A DNA stretch of 37,218 nt from positions 1-37,218 of the forward strand of contig JALSHZ010000144.1 of assembly GCA_026981985.1 (NCBI GenBank), in the 5' to 3' direction. The notes beneath the pieces were generated by a model. It was given only the letters and a program-made list of their open reading frames with translations. It did not search any database and had not been told where the DNA came from. Position numbers and translations under genes: made by a program. This DNA is from Gammaproteobacteria bacterium (lineage in GTDB: Bacteria; Pseudomonadota; Gammaproteobacteria; UWMA-0217). Shown here piece by piece: positions 1 to 8,495 of the stretch; position 1 is the stretch's first letter, and each line of letters starts with the position of its first letter.

Positions 1-125
1 ATGTTTTGTCGTATTCGGGGCTATTTATCCACTTGTCGAAAACAAGGGCTGAGTGCATCCGATGCGTTGGCGTTGGTTTTTGCGGGAAAATTACCCCATT
101 TTGATTTAATGGGCTGAGTAGTTAC
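1..125 (+). mobile_element. 3' end of an IS66-like insertion sequence (left contig edge)
   Basis: An open frame from base 1 to the TGA at 115-117 gives 38 residues resembling the extreme C-terminus of IS66-type TnpC transposases (FCRIRGYLSTCRKQG, then a short Ala/Leu-rich helix). The sequence then ends in CTGAGTAGTTAC, whose reverse complement begins GTAA, as IS66-family ends do. The same 125 bases recur inverted and without mismatch at 37094-37218. The transposase is open at the contig edge, so only its tail is visible. The IS66 assignment rests on the C-terminal motif, the GTAA ends and the 8-bp target duplications of related elements in the window; no full transposase can be read. Confidence 0.65.
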
Positions 126-130
126 TACGA

Positions 131-507
131 ACTCAAGTTTCGGAGTTCATGTCGCGTCTAAATCAGTGAGCGACCCATTGATGCAAAACAAGTAATGCGT
201 TGCAATAGGCGGTATTGTTGATTCCTGGGTCGCCACATCAGAACCCATGAATCAGTGGTCACGCGTTCAAGACCGGCGCTTTCCCTGGAAACAGGGCTGC
301 CACCTTTGACAACTTCCCCCTTTTCCAAGGGGGATTGAGGGGGGATTTATACCCCCTCACCAGGCCAAAACTCCGCAGCACCAATCCCTCCAAACCTCCC
401 CTTGCGAAAGGGAGGCTTTTGGTGGCTCCTTTGCGACGGAGCTACATCCCAGCTTCCCCTTTCCCGGGGAACGGCTGATGTGCAAATCTGAGCTCCGAAA
501 CTTGAGT
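131..507. repeat. Palindromic-ended repeat element, copy 1 (ACTCAAG family)
   Basis: This is a 377-bp unit bounded by ACTCAAGTTTCGGAGTTC at 131-148 and its near-perfect inverse at 490-507, with one mismatch. Inside lie the CCCCCTTTTCCAAGGGGGATTGAGG-type palindromic blocks seen in many proteobacterial intergenic repeats. A second copy with the same ends lies at 5963-6178. Both share the subterminal block GCTGATGTGCAAATCTG before the right end. ACGA occurs on both flanks (127-130 and 508-511) and may be a short target duplication. There is no convincing coding sequence inside. It begins 5 bp after the IS66 end. Confidence 0.75.
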
Positions 508-829
508 ACGAAATCGGAGATTTGTGTGCGCGCGGTCATTGGTGGCCACTCTAACGGGTTAAAAATCAGCGAGGTGGGTTCTTTTTCAATCGTATTGTTC
601 TGGGCTTGGTGGTTTGCCGGCAGGATGCCGGCGGTCCCAGGGGTGGTCTGTTGTTGTGCTGTTGGTTATTGATTGATCGCGTCATTTTCTCCTTGGTGGC
701 GTGCTGGCAAGGAGCGGGTTATTCTGGGAGTTTAGGTTTTAGGATTCAATTGTGCAGATGCTTTGGTTCTCCTTCTTTGTCGGAACCGATTCAAGCAGTG
801 GTGTCCTTTCAAATAAATCCGGAGGTGGT
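508..829. other. Gene-free stretch with two small hairpins
   Basis: I see no supported gene here. There are two inverted repeats: GCCGGCA/TGCCGGC at 616-632 and CTCCTTG/CAAGGAG at 689-714. The stretch is T- and G-rich on the plus strand, like the following gene. It presumably holds the promoter of the gene starting at 830, but no convincing -35/-10 pair stands out. Confidence 0.4.
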
Positions 830-1255
830 ATGACTGCGCAAATTCGTGAGGTGTTGTTTTTCAATGGCAAGCTAAGACGTATGAATTCGTATCCGCCCCT
901 GCCGGTGCAGGATGGGTTGGTGCTGAGTAAATTCGATATCGGTGCGCATGCAGTGATGGGGAAGCATTATGCGACTTGTTTGAGTCGGGGGTATGTGGGG
1001 GTTTGGGAGTTGAGGGATGGTGGCTTTTATCTGCTCGATGTGCGTGGCCCGAGCTATCAGATGCTTGTTCCGGCACCGCTGTTTGCTGATTGGTTTTCTG
1101 GTGAGTTGCGGATCCCGGATGGTGAGTTGATTCGGCGGGGGCCGGGCTATGTGAGTGTAGAGGTTTATGAAAGAGATTGGGTGATTACGATTGAGCGTGG
1201 TGTTGAAGTAGGGCGGGAGATTATCCACAACAATCAAGGAAAGGAAAAAGTGTGA
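830..1255 (+). CDS. Conserved-looking hypothetical protein (141 aa)
   Basis: I do not recognise the function. The start at 830 is chosen because GGAGG at 821-825 sits 4 bases upstream; an in-frame ATG at 752 has no such site. The product has no signal peptide or membrane segment. It is rich in aromatic and beta-type segments: SRGYVGVWELRDGGFYLLD near residues 52-70, FADWFSGELRIPDGEL near 85-100, and YERDWVITIERGVEV near 113-127. The pattern suggests a small all-beta or mixed cytoplasmic protein; similar FADWFSG/YERD motifs occur in uncharacterised proteobacterial proteins as far as I recall. Codon use is skewed to G and T (GGG, GTG, TTG) compared with later genes, which hints at horizontal acquisition. 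The stop codon lies in the loop of a long hairpin. Confidence 0.7.
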   Translation: MTAQIREVLFFNGKLRRMNSYPPLPVQDGLVLSKFDIGAHAVMGKHYATCLSRGYVGVWELRDGGFYLLDVRGPSYQMLVPAPLFADWFSGELRIPDGELIRRGPGYVSVEVYERDWVITIERGVEVGREIIHNNQGKEKV

Positions 1256-1270
1256 CTTTTCCTTTCCTTG
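1235..1270. terminator. Long hairpin overlapping the stop codon (possible terminator)
   Basis: CAAGGAAAGGAAAAAG at 1235-1250 pairs with CTTTTCCTTTCCTTG at 1256-1270, leaving one unpaired A and a TGTGA loop that contains the TGA stop of the preceding gene. The stem is A/G on one side and T/C on the other. Genes on both sides converge here, so it may terminate from either direction, but no clean T-tract follows the stem. Confidence 0.5.
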
Positions 1271-1298
1271 CAGACTCGACAGCCCTGATGATGTTGTC

Positions 1299-1691
1299 TC
1301 AACCATCGACCGGCTGGATCAGCTCGATCTTGTAGCCGTCGGGGTCATCGATGAAGGCCATCTTCTTACGTCTGTCCGGTGTTTCGCCTGGTCCCCACGA
1401 GAAGCTGAGCCCCGCTTTGTCCAGCGCCTTGCCGATGGCTTCGATCGAATCGACGCGATAGGCCACGTGGCCATATCCAGTTCCAAGGTCATAGCTATCC
1501 ACGCCCCAGTTATAGGTCAGCTCCAGCATGGGGCCGTCGCCAGAGTCTCCGGGTGCTTGCAAGAACGCTAGTGTGAACTTGCCGTCGGGATAGTCGGCAC
1601 GGCGTACTTCGCGAAAGCCGAGGACGTTGACGTAAAAGTGGATGGAGCGATCGAGGTCGCCAACGCGGATCATGGTGTGCAGATATTGCAT
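1299..1691 (-). CDS. gloA: Lactoylglutathione lyase (glyoxalase I)
   Basis: Converts the hemithioacetal of methylglyoxal and glutathione into S-lactoylglutathione, the first step of cytoplasmic methylglyoxal detoxification. The 130-residue product matches the E. coli enzyme (135 aa) along its length, starting with MQYLHTMIRVGDLDRSIHFY. The four expected metal ligands are present: His5, Glu57, His75 and Glu123, the last in DDPDGYKIEL. The ELTYNWGV and GYGHVAY segments are typical of the bacterial nickel-type enzyme. It is transcribed alone and divergently from the chalcone-isomerase-like gene, converging with the gene at 830-1255. No odd features. Confidence 0.95.
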   Translation of the reverse strand: MQYLHTMIRVGDLDRSIHFYVNVLGFREVRRADYPDGKFTLAFLQAPGDSGDGPMLELTYNWGVDSYDLGTGYGHVAYRVDSIEAIGKALDKAGLSFSWGPGETPDRRKKMAFIDDPDGYKIELIQPVDG

Positions 1692-1870
1692 GGGCTGTTT
1701 CCTGGTGTTGAGTCACGCTATGGTACTGCATCAGTCGCGGGGTTGCTGGTACCCGGGTTTGCCCTTGTGTTGGCAGGGTTTCGGACTGGCAGTCGCCCCG
1801 GAAAGCGCTACACTGTTTCGATTCGGGCTTGGTTGCGACTGGCTGTGCAGTAAACAACATGGGTAATGCA

Positions 1871-2446
1871 ATGAAAATAAAGGTTTTTTCTTTTTTCCTT
1901 CTATTGGTTCTTGCGATGCCATCTTCACAGGCGGTGTCGTTATCGGATGTGGTGTTGCCCGAGACGTTGGATGTTGAGGATCAGGCGCTGAAGTTGCATG
2001 GCTGGGGCGTGCGCAAGAAGCTTTTTCTGAAGCTGTATGTTGGTGCCCTGTATCTGCCGCAACAATCATCGGACGCAAACGCGATCCTCAATAGCAATTC
2101 ACCGATTGCGATTCGCCTGCACATTCTGTCGAAGCTCGTGTCGGCGAAGAAGATGGAAAAGGCGATCAAGGAAGGTTTCGCCAAATCGACGGCGGGCAAC
2201 ACGGCCACGATTCAACATGAAATCGACCAGTTTCTGGCATTCTTCCGTGACAACGTCAGTGAGGACGACATATTCGATATCGTCTATGCACCACAGCTCG
2301 GGGTGCGTGTGGTCATGAATGGCCGTGAACTTGGCGTCATCAGCACTAATCGCGAAGCATTTCGCAAAGCGCTGTTTGGTATCTGGCTTGGCGCTGATCC
2401 GGTGCAGGAAGACCTCAAGGCGGCAATGCTCGGGAAGTCAAGCTGA
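1871..2446 (+). CDS. Secreted chalcone isomerase-like protein
   Basis: The 191-residue product starts with a signal peptide (MKIKVFSFFLLLVLAMPSSQA) and continues with a chalcone-isomerase-like fold (the bacterial group often annotated CHALCONE_ISOMERASE-like). The HGWGVRKKLFLKLYVGALYLP block near residues 29-49 and the late NGRELGVI plus FGIWLG segments are the family landmarks. The bacterial members are periplasmic and their substrate is unknown; flavonoid chemistry is not implied. The start at 1871 is favoured by GGGT six bases upstream. An in-frame ATG at 1859 (four residues longer) has no ribosome-binding site. It stands alone, divergent from gloA. Confidence 0.85.
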   Translation: MKIKVFSFFLLLVLAMPSSQAVSLSDVVLPETLDVEDQALKLHGWGVRKKLFLKLYVGALYLPQQSSDANAILNSNSPIAIRLHILSKLVSAKKMEKAIKEGFAKSTAGNTATIQHEIDQFLAFFRDNVSEDDIFDIVYAPQLGVRVVMNGRELGVISTNREAFRKALFGIWLGADPVQEDLKAAMLGKSS

Positions 2447-2758
2447 AGCGTCAGGTAACAGGAGGATATTGCACTTTTTTACGTTGCTGTGGGGCTGATA
2501 AGAAAAAGCATGCCGTCTGTCGTTTTTTGCAATCACGGGTGGCATGGTATTCTTATGCCGCTAATTGATGGCGTAGCACTGTAACTCGATACAGACACAG
2601 GGCAGTGTAGCGATGAATACGCCGCTAAACAGTGAATCCCGATCCGCTCGGCGCAGTAACTGGTAAGGATGATGCCAGTGTCGGATGGTGACGGGTTCCA
2701 CAACCCCCCATTTCAGGCCAAGAGCCTGGAATACATAAAGATAATAAAGAGGCCCTGC
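2447..2758. other. Intergenic stretch without a visible gene
   Basis: There are 312 bases between the chalcone-isomerase-like gene and the next start. Short T-rich runs occur at about 2474-2480 and 2524-2530, but no strong hairpin-plus-T terminator, RNA gene or repeat could be recognised. Confidence 0.35.
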
Positions 2759-3454
2759 ATGCATCCCTTCAAGGCAGCACAGTATCGTCCGCGACATCGG
2801 GACGAGCAGAATCAGAACACGAATGGCCACTACCCCCGTGGCAAGAACAGAAAGGAACCTGTCACCAGCTACTACGTCTACGGCAAGAGCGCCGCGATCG
2901 AGTTCGTCTGTGACGAAACACGTAAACAGCAGATCAACACCATCTCCATGCAGGCGGCATCCGCGCGCGGTGAAGGCGAACGTGGCTATGACTGGGACAA
3001 CAAGACCATTATCCAGATACCGCGCAATGAGCTTCTCGTGGTCATGGCGATCATGCTAGGCATGTTGCCGCGCGCCGAGTTCGATCAGACCGGCCTGCAC
3101 GCGGGCAAGAGCTATACCGTGGAACACCAGGATGAAAAGCTGTTTTTCATGGTGGCGGAACGTGGCAAACCGATTCGTGCGGTAGGGCTCTGTCCGGAAG
3201 ACTCCTACCAGGTGGCCACGCTGTTTTTGCGCCAGCTAAAGGCGAACAGCCCCTGGATGACGACCGCAGAAGTCATCGACCTGATTGAAATGACCGTCGT
3301 ACGCATGAAGCTGGCGCAGCAGGCACGTCAGCAGTCCGCTGATCCGGATGTGGATCTGGATGTAGAAGAAGGCGACAGCATCGAAGAGGACGGCGTGGAG
3401 CTGGCCGAAGATGATGTCGTGATGCGCGACGACGAACCCAACTTCAATCGTTGA
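2759..3454 (+). CDS. Hypothetical protein with basic N-terminus and acidic C-terminal tail
   Basis: I do not recognise a named family. The start at 2759 is preferred over an upstream in-frame ATG at 2669 because AGAGG precedes it at a suitable distance and the extra upstream residues look non-coding. The 231-residue protein has a basic, polar first 35 residues. A compact middle domain (about 36-190) follows, containing YYVYGKSAAIEF, a hydrophobic helix LLVVMAIMLGMLP and AVGLCPEDSYQVATLFLRQL. From about 196 to the end there is a strongly acidic tail of Asp/Glu. There is no signal peptide or membrane span. A basic arm, compact core and acidic tail recall some nucleic-acid-binding proteins, but that is only a resemblance. 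It precedes the ilv genes in the same direction with a hairpin between. Confidence 0.7.
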   Translation: MHPFKAAQYRPRHRDEQNQNTNGHYPRGKNRKEPVTSYYVYGKSAAIEFVCDETRKQQINTISMQAASARGEGERGYDWDNKTIIQIPRNELLVVMAIMLGMLPRAEFDQTGLHAGKSYTVEHQDEKLFFMVAERGKPIRAVGLCPEDSYQVATLFLRQLKANSPWMTTAEVIDLIEMTVVRMKLAQQARQQSADPDVDLDVEEGDSIEEDGVELAEDDVVMRDDEPNFNR

Positions 3455-3507
3455 TGCTGTAAGCGGTCGTTGTTGCTCACGTCGGTTTCATCGTCTATTT
3501 CTTTGCT

Positions 3508-3544
3508 CAGCATGAGGGTGTCGTATCGCGACACCTTCATGCTG
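3508..3544 (+). terminator. 16-bp stem hairpin between the acidic-tail gene and ilvB
   Basis: CAGCATGAGGGTGTCG pairs with CGACACCTTCATGCTG around a TATCG loop, with one G-T wobble. It lies 54 bases after the upstream stop. No T-tract follows, so it may be a Rho-assisted terminator, an mRNA-stabilising stem or part of an ilv leader. Confidence 0.5.
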
Positions 3545-3764
3545 CTTCTGCGCATTGCAACGCGCGCCATCAACAGCCTCAAGAATCAAGCGTCTCTGAG
3601 GGTGACGAGATGGGGCGGGATATGGCTAATATAGTCTGCCCAATAAAAACGTGACGAAGAACACCCTGCATGATAAATTGACCGGCTTTTGATGCTCAAT
3701 GTGGCAGGTAGCGAAATACCCTGCTAACACAATGGCTTGAAGTCATTTTCCGGAGACAACAATA

Positions 3765-5459
3765 GTGGAACTAACGGGTGCTGAAATCTTCGTGCGCTGC
3801 CTGAAAGATGAGGGTGTAGACCTCATCTTCGGTTATCCGGGCGGCGCGGTATTGCATATCTACGATGCGCTGTACCGTCAGGATGATGTGGCCCACGTTC
3901 TGGTTCGTCATGAACAGGGCGCGGTGCACGCGGCGGAGGGTTACGCCAAATCGACCAATCGCCCCGGTGTCGTACTCGTCACTTCCGGGCCTGGTGCGAC
4001 CAATGCCGTCACGGGGATCGCTGATGCCTATATGGATTCGGTGCCGCTGGTGGTCTTTACCGGCCAGGTCCCGCGGGCGCTGATCGGCAACGATGCTTTT
4101 CAGGAGGTCGATACCGTCGGCATTACCCGACCCTGCGTCAAACATAATTTCCTCGTCAGTGATGTCAGCAAGCTGGCAGAGACGATCAAGAAAGCTTTCT
4201 TCATTGCTTCCAGTGGCCGTCCCGGGCCGGTTGTTGTCGACATCCCGAAGGATGTGACGGCGGACAAGGCGGAATATCACTATCCTGAAACCGTCGAGAT
4301 CCGTTCCTACAAGCCGAAGAAAACCGGGCATCTGGGCCAGGTTCGTCGCGCTGCCGATCTCATCATGCAGGCGAAAAAGCCGATTATCTATGCGGGTGGC
4401 GGTGTCATTCTCGGTCATGGGGCGAAGTCGCTGTACGACTTTACCAAGCTGACTGGTTTCCCCATCACCAATACGCTGATGGGGCTGGGAGGGTATCCGG
4501 CGACTGACGAGCAGTCTCTCGGCATGTTGGGCATGCACGGCACCTACGAAGCCAACCTCGCGATGCACCATGCTGATCTGGTCATTGCCGTCGGCGCACG
4601 CTTCGATGACCGTGTCACCGGCAATATCGAAAAATTCTGCCCGGAAGCAAAGATCATCCATATCGATGTCGATCCGGCATCGATCTCGAAAAACGTTCAG
4701 GTCGATGTACCCATCGTCGGTGAGGTCGATCCGGTGCTACAGGCGCTGATTGCCGAGATCGAGCAGCGCGGCGAGCCGCTCGCGTTCGCTGCGGAAGAAG
4801 CCTGGTGGAAGCAGATCGAGGAATGGCGTGCGCAGGAGTGCCTGAAATATGAACAGGGCGATGACTTGATCAAGCCGCAGTTCGTGGTCGAAAAACTGTG
4901 GGAGGTAACGGAGGGCGATGCCTTTGTGACCTCCGATGTCGGTCAGCACCAGATGTTCGCCGCGCAATACTACAAGTTCGATAAGCCTTATCGCTGGCTC
5001 AATTCCGGTGGCCTGGGGACAATGGGCTTTGGCCTGCCCGCAGCAATGGGCGCGCAGCTCGCGCACCCTGATGCGACCGTGGCTTGTATTACCGGCGAAG
5101 GCAGCATCCAGATGAATATCCAGGAGCTGGGCACTTGTCGGCAGTATGGTCTGCCGGTCAAGATCGTGAATCTGAACAATCGATTTCTTGGCATGGTGCG
5201 GCAGTGGCAGGAATTCTTCTATGCCGGGCGCTACGCCATGTCATATATGGATTCGCTGCCCGATTTCGTCAAGCTGGCCGAGGCTTATGGCCACGTCGGC
5301 ATGCGCATCGAAAACCCGGCCGATGTCGAGCCGGCGCTGCGCGAGGCGTTTGCGATGAAGGACAAGTTGGTGTTCATGGATTTCATTACCGAACAGAATG
5401 CCAATGTTTACCCGATGATCCCGGCCGGTGCCGGCCAGAATGAAATGATCCTGGTGTAG
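3765..5459 (+). CDS. ilvB: Acetolactate synthase, large (catalytic) subunit
   Basis: Thiamine-diphosphate enzyme that condenses pyruvate with pyruvate or 2-oxobutyrate, the first common step of valine, leucine and isoleucine synthesis. The 564 residues cover the usual three domains: N-terminal pyrimidine-binding (1-170, with the catalytic Glu50 in VRHEQGAVHAAEGYA), central (190-325) and C-terminal diphosphate-binding (375-545). The ThDP motif reads GEGS at 444-447 and ends in NN at 471-472, so Glu replaces the more usual Asp. The start is GTG, with GGAGA at 3752-3756 as ribosome-binding site. It is followed after 2 bases by the small subunit, forming an operon. The gene could equally be named ilvI or ilvG; sequence alone does not decide. 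Confidence 0.96.
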   Translation: MELTGAEIFVRCLKDEGVDLIFGYPGGAVLHIYDALYRQDDVAHVLVRHEQGAVHAAEGYAKSTNRPGVVLVTSGPGATNAVTGIADAYMDSVPLVVFTGQVPRALIGNDAFQEVDTVGITRPCVKHNFLVSDVSKLAETIKKAFFIASSGRPGPVVVDIPKDVTADKAEYHYPETVEIRSYKPKKTGHLGQVRRAADLIMQAKKPIIYAGGGVILGHGAKSLYDFTKLTGFPITNTLMGLGGYPATDEQSLGMLGMHGTYEANLAMHHADLVIAVGARFDDRVTGNIEKFCPEAKIIHIDVDPASISKNVQVDVPIVGEVDPVLQALIAEIEQRGEPLAFAAEEAWWKQIEEWRAQECLKYEQGDDLIKPQFVVEKLWEVTEGDAFVTSDVGQHQMFAAQYYKFDKPYRWLNSGGLGTMGFGLPAAMGAQLAHPDATVACITGEGSIQMNIQELGTCRQYGLPVKIVNLNNRFLGMVRQWQEFFYAGRYAMSYMDSLPDFVKLAEAYGHVGMRIENPADVEPALREAFAMKDKLVFMDFITEQNANVYPMIPAGAGQNEMILV

Positions 5460-5461
5460 CC

Positions 5462-5956
5462 ATGCGACATATAATTTCAATTCTGATGGAAAATGAATCC
5501 GGCGCGCTGTCTCGGGTTTCAGGTTTGTTCTCAGCGCGGGGGTATAATATCGAATCGCTGTCGGTGGCGCCGACCGATGACCCGAGCCTGTCGCGGATGA
5601 CGCTGGTCACTCATGGCTCCGATGAGATCATCGAGCAGATCAAGAAACAGCTGAACAAGCTGATCGATGTCGTCAAACTGCTCGATCTCACTGAAGCGCC
5701 CTATATTGAGCGCGGCATGCTGCTGGTCAAGCTCGACTGCGGCGGTGCAGGACATCGGGAGCTGATCAAGCATCTCGCCGACATTTTCGGTGCCAAGATC
5801 ATCGATGTGACGCCATCTGCTTACACTGTCGAGTTGATTGGCGGCGCAAGCAAGCTGGATTCATTTCTCGAAGCGCTGAGCCCCATCCCGGTGATCGAAG
5901 TGGTGCGCTCGGGTTCCATGGGAATCGCCCGCGGCGATATTGCACTCAAGGTGTAA
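5462..5956 (+). CDS. ilvN: Acetolactate synthase, small (regulatory) subunit
   Basis: The regulatory subunit that stimulates the large subunit and confers valine feedback inhibition. The 164-residue product has an N-terminal ACT domain (MRHIISILMENESGALSRVSGLF) and the C-terminal ALS_ss_C-type half ending SGSMGIARGDIALKV, the typical length for IlvH/IlvN. It starts 2 bases after the ilvB stop, so the two are co-translated. The TAA stop lies inside the GTAAC terminus of a mobile-repeat copy that begins at 5953. The element therefore supplies, or coincides with, the stop codon and separates this gene from ilvC by 455 bases. The name ilvH is an equally valid choice. Confidence 0.95.
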   Translation: MRHIISILMENESGALSRVSGLFSARGYNIESLSVAPTDDPSLSRMTLVTHGSDEIIEQIKKQLNKLIDVVKLLDLTEAPYIERGMLLVKLDCGGAGHRELIKHLADIFGAKIIDVTPSAYTVELIGGASKLDSFLEALSPIPVIEVVRSGSMGIARGDIALKV

Positions 5957-6375
5957 CTATTCACTCAAGTTTCGGAGTTCATCACTGTTGAGGCCAGCGC
6001 TATCCGTAGCAACACGGCTATCACGTCTGACAGCTTCCCCCTTTGTCAAAGGGGGATTGAGGGGGATTTTCAGGGGTTTGCTGCGAACCCATGGCCGTTC
6101 CAATCCCCCCCCTTAACCCCCCTCTGCAAAAGGGGGGGGAACTGGCTGATGTGCAAATCTGAACTCCGAAACTTGAGTTTTCGGTAGGTAGAAAATTAGA
6201 GCCGTAACGGCTCAGATTGCCGCTGAAACGCGTCAGATCAAGGCGGGAAATGTGAGTTTGCGACCCATATGGAAATGGGGAGTGTAGAAAATGCAAGGAG
6301 CAATTTTCTACCACATGTAAATGAGCATTTCCCAACGCAGAGATGACGTGTTTCAGTGGTGAGCTGGGCAGTTAC
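5953..6375 (+). repeat. IS66-end repeat element, long copy A, interrupted by a second repeat
   Basis: It starts with GTAACTATTC, is interrupted at 5963-6178 by the ACTCAAG-family element, resumes with GGTAGGTAGAAAATTAGAGCC and the second GTAACGGCTCAG block at 6204, and ends with CTGGGCAGTTAC at 6364-6375. The core from 6204 on aligns closely with the copies at 27993 and 34338 (shared CAGATTGCCGCTGAAACGCG, arms CATTTCCC/GGGAAATG). Flanks CTCAAGGT and TCAAACGT do not form a clear 8-bp duplication, suggesting age or a later rearrangement. It carries an internal hairpin at 6284-6311. Confidence 0.75.
5963..6178. repeat. Palindromic-ended repeat element, copy 2 (ACTCAAG family)
   Basis: A 216-bp unit with perfect 18-bp inverted ends, ACTCAAGTTTCGGAGTTC at 5963-5980 and its inverse at 6161-6178. 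The interior has CCCCCTTTGTCAAAGGGGG and a matching block CCCCCTCTGCAAAAGGGGG. It lies inside repeat copy A, ten bases from its left end, so it inserted later. Short TTC-like sequence occurs on both sides. It is smaller than copy 1 (377 bp) but has the same ends and right subterminal block. No coding capacity. Confidence 0.75.
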
Positions 6376-6393
6376 TCAAACGTTTAACTGTAA

Positions 6394-7431
<1,038 letters not shown>

Positions 7432-7454
7432 TCAGGTCGGCAAAGTCTGACAAA

Positions 7455-7489
7455 GGCATCTCCGAATTTTACGGAGATGCCTTTTTTTT
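7455..7489 (+). terminator. Rho-independent terminator of ilvC
   Basis: A 10-bp stem GGCATCTCCG/CGGAGATGCC (7455-7464 and 7472-7481) with a 7-base loop is followed directly by eight T (7482-7489). It starts 23 bases after the ilvC stop, so it closes the ilv transcription unit. Confidence 0.93.
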
Positions 7490-7527
7490 GTGCGATCGTT
7501 TATATTAAGGGCTGTTCTCTCCGAACC

Positions 7528-7572
7528 ACGCTTGTTGGGCACGTCGCTATCGCTCCTTTGCCCAACCTACAT
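7528..7572. repeat. Small dispersed palindromic repeat
   Basis: CTTGTTGGGCACGTCGCTATC, then GCTCCTTTGCCCAACCTACAT: the arms GTTGGGCA and TTGCCCAAC pair around a conserved-looking loop. This GTTGGGC(A)/GCCCAAC unit resembles intergenic REP-like sequences I recall from other proteobacteria. It lies between the ilvC terminator and pssA. Confidence 0.45.
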
Positions 7573-7628
7573 GGCTGAATGGATGCGACTTGCATCAGGA
7601 ATCCATTCACGATTTTATTTGAAGGAAC

Positions 7629-8390
7629 ATGACCGATCAGTCTGACTCAAGCCCGCAGGGGCCACGCCACAAGAGCATTTTTCTGCTGCCGAACCTGTTT
7701 ACCACAGCGGCGATGTTCGCTGGCTTCTATGCCATTATTGCGGCGCAGACCGAGCGTTTCTCGGCCGCGGCCATTGCGATTTTCATTGCCATGATTCTCG
7801 ACACGGTCGATGGGCGTGTGGCGAGAATGACGAATACACAGACCGAGTTCGGCGCTGAGTATGACAGCCTGGCCGATCTGATCTCCTTTGGTTTGGCACC
7901 GGCACTGGTGATGTATCAGTGGTCGCTGATCTATCTGAACGATGCCGGTCCGGGCTGGGCAAAGCTTGGCTGGCTGGCGGCATTTTTCTACACCGCTGCT
8001 GCGGCAATGCGGCTGGCGAGATTCAACGTACCCTCCGCTGATGAAGACAAACGCTATTTCACTGGCTTGCCAAGCCCGACAGCGGCGGCCTTGATGATCG
8101 GTATGGTGTGGATCTGGCACGACAGCGGCTTCAGTGGTGAAACCTTCCGCATACCCGCATTCATTCTTACGATCACGGCCGGCGCGTTGATGGTCAGCAA
8201 CATCAAGTACCTGACGTTCAAGGACATCGACTACCGCAGCAAGGTGCCATTCATGGGTATTCTGCTGGCGCTGGTGGTGTTGCTGCTGGTCGCTTTCGAT
8301 CCGCCGAAGGTGTTGTTTACTGGCTTTCTTGTCTACACGCTATCCGGCCCGGTATCGCTGTTGCTGAAAAAGCGTCGCGGGGAATCGTAA
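7629..8390 (+). CDS. pssA: CDP-diacylglycerol--serine O-phosphatidyltransferase
   Basis: Integral membrane enzyme making phosphatidylserine, precursor of phosphatidylethanolamine, from CDP-diacylglycerol and serine. The 253-residue product carries the complete CDP-alcohol phosphotransferase signature: Asp58, Asp61, Gly62, Ala65, Arg66, Gly75, Asp79 and Asp83. Several hydrophobic segments run through the rest, and a basic tail (KKRRGES) ends it. It is the Bacillus-type membrane enzyme, not the soluble E. coli type. AAGGA sits just before the ATG. The position downstream of ilvBNC is common in gammaproteobacteria, but here a terminator separates them. Confidence 0.93.
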   Translation: MTDQSDSSPQGPRHKSIFLLPNLFTTAAMFAGFYAIIAAQTERFSAAAIAIFIAMILDTVDGRVARMTNTQTEFGAEYDSLADLISFGLAPALVMYQWSLIYLNDAGPGWAKLGWLAAFFYTAAAAMRLARFNVPSADEDKRYFTGLPSPTAAALMIGMVWIWHDSGFSGETFRIPAFILTITAGALMVSNIKYLTFKDIDYRSKVPFMGILLALVVLLLVAFDPPKVLFTGFLVYTLSGPVSLLLKKRRGES

Positions 8391-8495
8391 GACAACGTAG
8401 TTGACAATCGTTTGCGTGGGTAATGATTCGCCCGCTTGCACACGGCAACTGTTCTCCCCAGACTACGCGCAGAGTCATTCTTCAGGAGTTTCAAG

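Noticed and set aside
300-420. CRISPR-like spaced repeats of CCCCCTT blocks
   Set aside because: The blocks are inverted, irregular and few, and belong to a palindromic-ended element present in two copies.
3692-3727. 11-codon open frame as an ilv attenuator leader peptide
   Set aside because: It contains only scattered Leu, Val and Ile codons, and no competing hairpin plus T-tract follows before ilvB.
3771-4661. Long minus-strand open frame opposite ilvB (296 codons)
   Set aside because: It is the antisense of a well-conserved gene, and its translation has no recognisable motif; typical of GC-rich coding DNA.
5953-6375. attC-like recombination site in the repeats
   Set aside because: The ends are GTAAC/GTTAC with 8-bp duplications in sister copies, not the RYYYAAC/GTTRRRY integron core, and no integrase or cassette array is present.
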